Source: Nereocystis luetkeana
Taxonomy: Eukaryota; Sar; Phaeophyceae; Laminariales; Laminariaceae
Reading direction: 5' to 3'
NCBI GenBank assembly: GCA_031213475.1
Contig: JARUPZ010000018.1
Coordinates: 5,803,680-5,867,679 of the forward strand
DNA: 64,000 bases
The notes beneath the pieces were generated by a model. It worked only from the letters and a program-made list of their open reading frames with translations, ran no database searches and was not told the DNA's origin. The position numbers and the translations under genes were made by a program. This document shows, one piece after another, positions 57,701-64,000 of this stretch; within the stretch, counting starts at the first letter, position 1; each line of letters starts with the position of its first letter.

Positions 57701-60700
57701 TGTTGCTGTTGGTGGTTGGTGGCGGTGTAGGGGGTGTTGGTGTGTTGGTGTTGGTGTTGGTGTTACTGTAGTATCGGTGGGCCCATTCCCACTGCCGGAA
57801 GGCTATAGACCTTGGCCCATCCAGGGGAAAAAATGTTGAAATGTGCTTGAAATTGAACCATGATGCTTCCCGTGCCAAAAGCTCCCGACCGCCTGCGCGG
57901 AAATTTAGTGAAAATTTCTTGGGAATCTATCGGAATGAAGAAGTGATGAGGAGTTAGTGTGGACTATCATTTCGTTTTGGTCAAAACATTGGCCAAGCCG
58001 TGGAGCAAACACTGCATCCCAAGGCCGTGTTGATTCTGTAGAGCTCTAGCCTATACCATGCGCGCACAAAAAGTTGTTTTCGTGAACTAGTAGAATGTAC
58101 TGATGTGCCCCACGACTCGTATCTCTGTATGACGCCTATTAGAGTCTGCAAGGGAAAGCAAGTCTCCTGCGGTGACCTCTCGCTTCCCTCCCTCCCTCCC
58201 TCCCTCCCTCCCTCCCTTCCTCCCTCCCTCCCTCCCTCCCTCCCTCCCTCCCTCCCTCCCTCCCCTCCCTCCCTCCCTCCCTCCCTCCCTCCGTTCTCCC
58301 CCCCCCCCCTCTCCCTCTCCGCCCCCCGTCCCGTCCCTCATGATTATCCTCCACCGGGTTTATCATGGTTTGATTTGTTCAGCTGCTTGAGGTGCACGTG
58401 GGGCTTTTCGTGGAGGAGGCGGGGGACAAGCGGGGCAAGGGAGGCAAGGAAGAGAGCCAGCGCGCGAAGACGATGCTGGGAGTGTCCCTTCACAATCGCT
58501 CCGTGGCCAACTTCCGCCTGGGAAACGCCTACAACGGACAGGTAAAGGTAGACGACCGGGGTTGGGTGGGATCGGGTGGGGTGGGATGGGATGGGATGGG
58601 ATGGGATGGGATGGTTTTCGTCGGGCATGGCTTGGATGGGATGGGGTGGGCTTGGCTTGGATGGGATGGGGTGGGCTTGGCTTGGCTCGGATCGGATGGG
58701 GTGGGCTTTGGTTGGGCTTGGCCGGGCTGGATGGGCTGGAACGGGATGGAATCGGATGGGATGGAATCGGATGGGATGGGATGGGCTGGGATGCGATGGG
58801 CTGGGATGCGATGGGCTGGGATGCGATGGGCTGGGATGGGATGGGCTTGGTTCTGTTGGGACGGGCTGGTCTAGACTGGGATGGGCTGGGCGCGCGTCTC
58901 AGAAGCAGCTGTTTTTTGCTCAAAGTTAACGTCGCCCGGCTACCAAGGGTGGCCCATTTTTTAGTTTTTGTGTCTTGTGTGCTGGATCGTCTGTTTTTTT
59001 TTTTTTGGTGTATTTGTATGTTTTTCGCCTGTTGCATCACTTTCTCTGCTCCGTTTGTGTTTGTGCGTGGGTTAGACGCGAGAAACCCCCGTCGCGATTG
59101 CCTCTGTAGTGCTACCGCCGCTGCTGCTGCTGGGACATATGATCGCAAAGTGTGATGGTAGATAGAGGAGGGGGGAAATGTGGAGTGCCTTAACTGTTGT
59201 TGTCTGTGTGCTTTGAACCCGGTGTTCTTGCTGCTTCGCTTGGCATTCTCCCAAAGGTTTTGATTTGGCTCTCTCCCGCTCCTTCCCTTTCTCTCTCTTT
59301 CTGCGCACCGAAATACTTCGCGTATCCTGTCTCTCTCCGACCTCTCTTTTTCCACCCGTTCATGCTCCCTTTTTTCTCCCTCCCTTCGTATCCCTCTCTC
59401 CCTCCCTTCTTCCCTCCCTCTCTCCCCCCCCCCCTCCCTCTCTCCCTCACTCCCTCCCCTTCCTCACTCCCTCTCTGTCTCCCTCTCTCCCTCACTCCCT
59501 CCCCTTCCTCACTCCCTCTCTGTCTCTATGTCTCTCTCCCTCCCTCCCCTCATTCTGTCCCCTCTGTCTCTCTGCCTCGCTCTCTGTCTTTCTGCCTCTC
59601 TGCCTCTCTGTCTCCCTGTCTCTGTCCCTTTTTCTGTCCCCCTCGTGCTGTATCTTGTTGTTGCTGCTGTCGCTGTTGTCGTCGTTGTCGTGTGTTGTCT
59701 AGCGGGATGCCCGCCAGGCCATGGCCATCTGGCCCGGCATCCCCTCCGGCACCCACCTTATGCGGAGCGATGAATCGTACAAGGTAAGCACGGGTATTTC
59801 CGAGGGCTTCGCGCTGCAATGCACTTTGGTACTGCACTAAAACGCCAAGCAAACGCTGGCAAGCAATATTGCAAATATGTGTTTTCTAGGGTGTGTATGC
59901 TCTGGGTGTACTCTGGCATCTAAAACCACCTACCCGAGTATATTACCAACATTACGAGGTTTGATACCTGGGTACGTACGGGTACCCGATATTACTAAGA
60001 TCCGCTAGCGAGGCGGACTTGCACGTGGATGACAGCTTCAATGAGCTAATTTTTTTCCCGGTGTGGCAATTTCGGGGCGGGGGGAGGGGGGGGTTTTGGC
60101 GCATGTTGTGTTGAGATGCGGAACTCGGTTGCTCTCATCCGCGTGGTGGAGGCTCCCGCCAGTATGCTTGATGAAAGTCGTTCGTAGGATGCTTAAGGAG
60201 GGCAGTGGTGGAGGTGCGGTGGAGGTGGGGTGGTGGTGGGGGGGGGGGGGGGGGGGGGGGGGGGGATCTTGTGGCGGGGCGACATGCCAATCAAAACCGG
60301 CTCTGCTTTGTTATTGTAGGGGCGAGTACAGTATATGGTTCTGAGTCCGTCGTGAGTTCTGGTGACTACACCCCCCCGTAGAATTGGTGATGGTGGGGGT
60401 GCTGGCGGTGGTGGTGGTGTTGGGGTTTGTTCGAAGGCCGCAGAAAACAAGGGACTATTAATACGATGTACCAGTAAACTGGTGCACTTGAATACCCAAG
60501 AATTCCGTTTTTTTCCGAATATGTATGTATGACTGGGGCCACACTAACATGGATATTTTGTTTTGTTTTGTTTGTTTATGTTTTTGTTTGTTTGTTTTTT
60601 TTTGTGATGCTGCTCACCGCCCTGACCCTCCCTCGCCCTCTTCTTCCTCCGCCACCCCTATATACCCCCTCGCCCTCTTCCCCGTCAAAAATAACGCCTT

Positions 60701-61120
60701 CCGCATCTGCAAAAAATCCTCGCAGAAAATGATCGCGAGCGCTCCCCAGTGGTCGGCGTACGCTTTGCCCCCATGACTCACGACGGAGATGCGTCCTGAG
60801 TGAGACGGAAACGTTTCCCCTGTCGGCGTGTCTCTCGGCTGAAGGATTTTGTTCCCGTTTCTATTTTTTCGTGTGCGACGGCTGTCAGCCCACTGGCCAT
60901 GCACCCCCGGCCTGACTGAGAACGAACGGGAGAGGGGTGTGGAAGGGAGTGGGAGGTTGGCCGGGAGGGGAGGGGGGTGGGGAAGATTGAGGGAGGGGGC
61001 GGAAAGGGGAGGGGGAGGGGGAGGGAGGACGAGGGGAGGAGGGGGGGGGGGGGGGGTCTTGGTGGTAGCTGGCGTTGGAACGAGAGCGTTAAATACCATG
61101 CCGCGTCTGCTGCCTGCCTG

Positions 61121-61156
<36 letters not shown>

Positions 61157-63980
61157 TGCCTGCGGTCCGCCCTGTGCATATGTTTTGTGGGCAGTGCTGT
61201 GCTGTGCTACTATACACGGTGCTACGAGAGCACGCCCGTTGTGAGGGATTGTGGATTCCTTCTTGTTTCGTTCTGTTGGCCGATGTTTGTGGTTGTTGTT
61301 ACTGCTGGTTTTTTTTTGTCCTTCTTGTTTTGGCGGCGGCAACGGCCGCGGCGACAGCGGACACCTGCTGTATGCGTAACTCTACTGCTGTCGTGAAATT
61401 GGGCGACAAGCTCCCCGGGAGGGTTTTTGGCACGGCGGATAGAAAGCGGTGGGATGGCCCGTTTTTTTCTACCGCTTTTTTTAGGGCGGGAAAGGTTCTG
61501 CAAGATACGACGACGGGCAGTCGGTGCGTAGCCATTATTCTGTAGCATGGGGTTCTGTGCTTCTGTTGGGGTATAGGTGCCCAGCACGCGAAGCTTCCTT
61601 TTTTTTGTGTTTCGTGTTCGGCAGTATTGCTGACGGAAACCTTGTCGTATTCTGCTTCCGTTACACCGCTGATGTGGCGTCTTTTCTCTATAGCTGTTGT
61701 TTTGTTGTTTTTCGTACTATAGGCAAGTATCTCTATTTCTGTTGTTGCTGTTGTGGTTACAGCAGCACGAGTACACGTAAACCGATATAACATGGTGCGT
61801 CAGTGTCAGTACACAGGGTAGTATAGTACGGCAGTAGCAGCACCATACACTGGCAGTATAGTACAGCAGTGCCAGTGTACTGGTGGTGTAGCATAGCAGT
61901 ACCAGTGTGCTGGTACTACAGTAAAAACGAGAGGCGGCAGCGAAAGGCGAACGTGGTTGTTTTTCCCTCTCTCTTGGAACGGAGGCGTGTTTGCGTGCCT
62001 GCAAGCGTGGGTTATTTTCTGGTGGTTGGTGTCTGAAGAAAAAAAATGGAGTATACAAAAGGCACAGATGGTATATATATATTTATTTTTATTCTGGTGG
62101 CGTGTCTTAAGCCGCCCTCTCCCATTTAATACCGCTCTGTGTTTCTCTCATATGCTGCATATATATACCTTATATATATTATCGCTTTGGCGTTCCCTTC
62201 CCCTTTTGCGCGAGGGCGCTTATTTTTCTCCGCTTCTTCCCGCTGAATCGTGTTTCTCGTTTTTTGTTCTCTGTTCCATGTACAAGTGTTGCTTTTTTTG
62301 ATGATTTTGCTGTTGTACATGAATACATGTAATAATGCCCTGTTCTTGTTTTCTTGTTTCCCTTGTACCTGGTATATACACTCCAATTATACGTACGTAC
62401 ACCCGAGATTTTTTTGTTCTTGTTTTTTTTCTGGCACGAGCGGAATGCGATGCCGATGTAACCAAGTGCTATGATACGTACGCAGACACCGCGGGTTTTG
62501 ACTCCACTATTGACTGACTTTTCCCCCACATTTACCACGTCAAAACTAGTCTATTTAGGCCAGAGGAGGCCTTAACGCGCCCTTACAGATCGTCCTCACG
62601 ACACAACGGACAGAGCGGAAACCCAGCGAACATAAGTCTACCGCCTTTACCGACAGTTATTAATAGCCACTACTACTACTGTTGTTACAACAATGCAGCT
62701 GTCCCTGGAGCGAGGTTCCACTATCTAGAATACGCTGGCGCTGACCGCCTGATCACAGCGATCAAACTTTGTTTCGTTTTGTTTATGTTTTCTCGGTGTT
62801 TAACGCGATATACATAATATAATACCTTACGCGAGTATATATATATATATATATGCTTTCTTCTTGAATTTCTGGCAGGGAAAAGATCTCAACCCGCAAA
62901 CAAACGTACTCCTGGCTGCTGTACTACCACAACAACCACCACCATCATCACACCGTCGTTTGCTGTCGATGCCGCCAGGGTGGCGGTCCCGTTTTCTCTG
63001 CTCCCGCGTACTCCTGTTCCAGCAAAGACGCACACAGACAGTTGGTTGGCAGTTTCAACGGCAGTTAGTTAGTTCCCACCGTCGCGATGCCACGATATAT
63101 ATGTAGCTGCCCTGGTACTATAACTGACCTCTTATTTTGGTTGGAGGCGTTGCACGGTAGGTAGAGGTTCACCCTAAATAAAATTCTGAGGCTCCTCTCT
63201 TACTTGAGGAGCTCCATATCTCGCCCGGGAACTTACCTCAGCAAAAATCAAATTTCTTCCCGCCGATGAACAATCCCATGGCCCAAGCATACGAAAACAT
63301 CATTTTTCACAACAAGATTGACGTTCCGACGATTTTGGGTTAAGGAGGCCCGTCATTCAGAAACAAAAAAGCGGAAATGTGCTATTAATACCTCTGTCGT
63401 AGAAAGCGTCGTTGATCCATCCAATGCCTGGGGTGAGACAGGGGGTCAGACAAGACATCGATCGAGCGGGGTTCACCACTTTGTAGAGATCGTAAAACTT
63501 TCGAGAAATTCTCAGTTTGTAAGACTGAGACTAACCAGGTGCGGTATTTGCAATCTTTACTGTATGTCTGTCCGTCCGCATGGCCTATATTTGTCTGGAC
63601 ACTTTACACTGGTCGATATATAAGAAGGACGTTACATACGATATTCTTCGTCGTCGACGTATTCGACCCTTTTATGCGCCTTATTACTGAAACATATCAT
63701 ACCACCACGCAAATTTAATTATATAATATATCCACGACATAACACCATACCACCAAAATACCATACCACATTGTTGAGTGTACGGCATGGCAGTATGGAC
63801 CTGGGGACCGACTAGTGTTACTGTAGCAGCAGGTTGATGTATTTGGCTCTGTTCTGGTCACTCGCACGAGGTGCTTGACGGTGGTACAAGCTCTTGTATT
63901 AGAGTGCGGTTTGCCTCTCGCCAGATGTCTTCTGAACGAAGGGGCGAGGCGCTCATCAGAAAAGCGATAACGCCTGCCAG
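48884..63980 (+). CDS. TPR-like protein with acidic N-terminal region, eight or more exons, 3' end uncertain
   Basis: Supported exons are 48884-49549, 50930-51035, 51413-51534, 52766-53005, 55757-55939, 56511-56702, 58383-58541 and 59703-59783. Phases agree throughout (0, 1, then 0 at all later junctions), with donors such as GTGAGG, GTACGT, GTAAAG and GTAAGC. Exon 1 has a long Asp/Glu run and then a folded-looking end (PLKMWELFE, MKTWYINK). Exons 6-8 show tetratricopeptide-like helices: ACPLIEEGFAHVSIGAPERALEVYSTAI and LHNRSVANFRLGNAY followed by DARQAMAIWPG. TPRs mediate protein-protein contacts, often as chaperone adaptors; the specific role is unknown. The ATG at 48884 opens the frame, but the in-frame ATG at 48983 just before the acidic region is an equally good start. 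Two alternative ends are listed separately. The introns hold most family S repeats and long pyrimidine or pentamer arrays. Confidence 0.72.
49738..49785 (-). repeat. Family S fragment, 3' end
   Basis: GGGTGCACTCATGCCATG, then GGCCGTAGTCGTATGACC, is the inverted 3' end of the family next to a G-rich (C-rich on the element strand) tract, in intron 1 of the TPR-like gene. Confidence 0.55.
49962..49988. repeat. Perfect 11-bp hairpin
   Basis: GCCGATGTTGG and CCAACATCGGC are separated by a single G. A third copy of GCCGATGTT follows at about 50001. It lies within intron 1 of the TPR-like gene. Confidence 0.6.
50130..50530 (-). other. Unrecognised minus-strand frame in TPR-gene intron 1
   Basis: A frame of 127 codons (50517-50134) with balanced composition, antisense to the host gene. 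I recognise no family. It may be a captured or transposon-derived fragment. Confidence 0.2.
51318..51378 (+). repeat. Family S fragment, 3' end
   Basis: GATACGACTACCGCCATGCATGA with C tracts on both sides, ending 34 bases before the acceptor of the exon at 51413. Confidence 0.6.
51755..51854. mobile_element. Family A MITE, inverted interior
   Basis: TACGGGGGACCATAGTACTA at the left and ACTATGGTCCG at the right. The interior runs opposite to the copy at 46590 (ACTAACAATATTTGGTCC lies on the right). Confidence 0.72.
51938..52198 (+). repeat. Short interspersed element, family S
   Basis: A nearly full copy with a diverged start: CACAAGCGGTTTCTTCGTGG, CGCGCTTCGCGCTTGGTGCA, TGCCTGGTTGGTGAAGACC and CATCCCGGCATTGTAGGGAT, ending in a C tract. 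Confidence 0.75.
52380..52745. repeat. GGTTC-type pentanucleotide array in TPR-gene intron
   Basis: Degenerate TTCGG/GGTTC units for about 360 bases, ending about 20 bases before the acceptor at 52765. Long frames through it are artefacts. Confidence 0.85.
53855..53944. mobile_element. piggyBac-like MITE (family B)
   Basis: 90 bases with ends CCCCTTTAGAACCGCAGTCC and the inverse GGGACTGCGGTTCTAAAAGG. A TTAA follows on the right and GTAA precedes on the left. It is the copy most similar to 28341. Confidence 0.8.
54697..54751. repeat. (AAT)n microsatellite
   Basis: About 18 AAT/GAT units in an intron of the TPR-like gene. Confidence 0.85.
54888..55412 (+). repeat. Direct repeats flanking a family S element
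   Basis: 54890-54960 and 55357-55430 share GAAAGGGATGCGTG, TCAATGGTCAAAT and AGCAACAAATGA followed by C tracts. Between them lies a family S copy (55082-55330). Confidence 0.7.
55082..55330 (+). repeat. Short interspersed element, family S
   Basis: CGATGCTGTTATCCATATCG, TCCGCCTCACAAGCGGTTCT, GTCTGCCTGGTCGGTGAAA and CTCCGTCCCGGCGTTGCAGG, ending in CCCCCCTCCCC. Confidence 0.78.
55572..55735 (+). repeat. Two tandem family S 3' fragments
   Basis: CTGTCCCGGCGCTGTAGAGA to CATGACATGAGTAC, then ATGCGACTATGGACATGCATGA to a C tract that runs into the acceptor of the exon at 55757. Confidence 0.6.
58185..58320. repeat. (CCCT)n array upstream of a TPR-gene acceptor
   Basis: Nearly perfect CCCT units for about 110 bases, then CT-rich sequence, before the acceptor at 58382. 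It probably acts as a very long pyrimidine tract. Confidence 0.85.
58559..58890. repeat. GGGAT-type pentanucleotide array in TPR-gene intron
   Basis: GGGAT/GGGCT pentamers begin about 18 bases after the donor at 58542 and run for about 330 bases, with a higher-order CTGGGATGCGATGGG unit at 58788-58830. Confidence 0.85.
59265..59640. repeat. CT-rich low-complexity tract
   Basis: CTCCCT, CTCTGTCTC and related units for about 370 bases, upstream of the acceptor at 59702. Frames through it are artefacts. Confidence 0.8.
60003..60075 (-). repeat. Family S fragment, 5' end
   Basis: GCGAGGCGGACTTGCACGTG, GATGACAGCTTCAATGAGCT and CCGGTGTGGCAATTTC are the inverted 5' end of the family. Confidence 0.65.
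60726..60776 (+). CDS. Alternative terminal exon of the TPR-like gene
   Basis: A CCTCGCAG acceptor preceded by C/T-rich sequence, correct phase 0, and 16 codons (KMIASAPQWSAYALPP) before TGA at 60774. It would end the protein 943 bases after the previous exon. It competes with the exon proposed at 63925. Confidence 0.35.
   Translation, partial: KMIASAPQWSAYALPP
60777..63924. other. Region without a supported exon (intron or intergenic)
   Basis: Contains a CTG tract at 61122-61153, G-rich sequence at 60900-61060, short degenerate repeats of CAGTATAGTACAGCAGTACC type at 61800-61925, and AT-rich stretches at 62070 and 62838. A frame after an acceptor at 62878 (GKDLNPQTNVLL) fits phase 0 but turns low-complexity. 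It is intron if the exon at 63925 is real. Confidence 0.4.
63925..63980 (+). CDS. Possible further exon of the TPR-like gene near the right edge
   Basis: CTCTCGCCAG acceptor, 56 bases in phase 0 with a GTATGA donor. It reads SSERRGEALIRKAITPA, which after the preceding SDESYK resembles the first helix of another TPR (RRGEAL). If real, the gene continues past the window and the preceding intron is 4.1 kb. Confidence 0.35.
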
Positions 63981-64000
63981 GTATGATGCGGGGACGATTG

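Noticed and set aside
58087-59355. Long frames of Gly/Trp/Asp/Met or Pro/Ser repeats on both strands
   Set aside because: They run through the CCCT and GGGAT arrays and do not fit the phases of the flanking TPR-gene exons.
62864-63106. Frame after an acceptor at 62878 as the last TPR-gene exon
   Set aside because: Phase fits, but the product becomes low-complexity, and two shorter candidates (60726 and 63925) fit as well or better.
1-64000. CRISPR array, operons or prokaryotic ribosome binding sites
   Set aside because: No evenly spaced repeat-spacer structure exists. Genes have spliceosomal introns, so bacterial features are not expected.

Overview
This is a eukaryotic nuclear window. It holds intron-rich genes with GT-AG junctions and long introns, a divergent kinesin motor, a PPR protein with the GRW-type repeat signature, a TPR-like protein, and three classes of retroelement remnant amid many microsatellites and short inverted-repeat transposons. 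Intron length, CTG/CAG and C/G tracts and the retroelement types fit a stramenopile, most likely a brown alga. That assignment is inference; nothing in the window names the species.

Layout. 1-8063 (minus): a PPR gene of five visible exons, running off the left edge. 8064-8306: a short gap between two head-to-head start codons, probably a shared promoter. 8307-16574 (plus): a six-exon kinesin whose exon phases agree at every junction, about 1077 codons. 16575-21110: no convincing gene, but a detached 3' tail of a non-LTR element at about 19.8 kb. 21122-27492 (minus): a degenerate Ty3-like retroelement whose first reading frame carries a well-preserved NADAR domain upstream of the aspartic protease, followed by reverse transcriptase, RNase H and the post-catalytic end of integrase; no integrase core was found. 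28.3 kb: a tRNA-like sequence split by a TTAA-flanked inverted-repeat element. 30.0-34.5 kb (plus): a frameshifted APE-type LINE with an (AAC)n tail. 35.7-36.6 kb: a PIF/Harbinger-like element inserted in another LINE tail. 37.2-39.45 kb (plus): a remnant of a restriction-like-endonuclease (RLE) retroelement that lacks its reverse transcriptase. 39.5-48.8 kb: repeats only, including a 52-copy perfect GTGCT array. 48.9 kb to the right end (plus): a TPR-like gene of at least eight exons.

The most unusual feature is the NADAR-bearing retroelement. NADAR proteins are ADP-ribosyl glycosidases of the YbiA family, so a mobile element carrying one could in principle reverse a host ADP-ribosylation response. 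Other structure not explained by genes includes at least four families of short dispersed elements with recognisable boundaries, nested insertions, a dispersed TACCTGGTA word, and pentanucleotide arrays placed beside splice sites.
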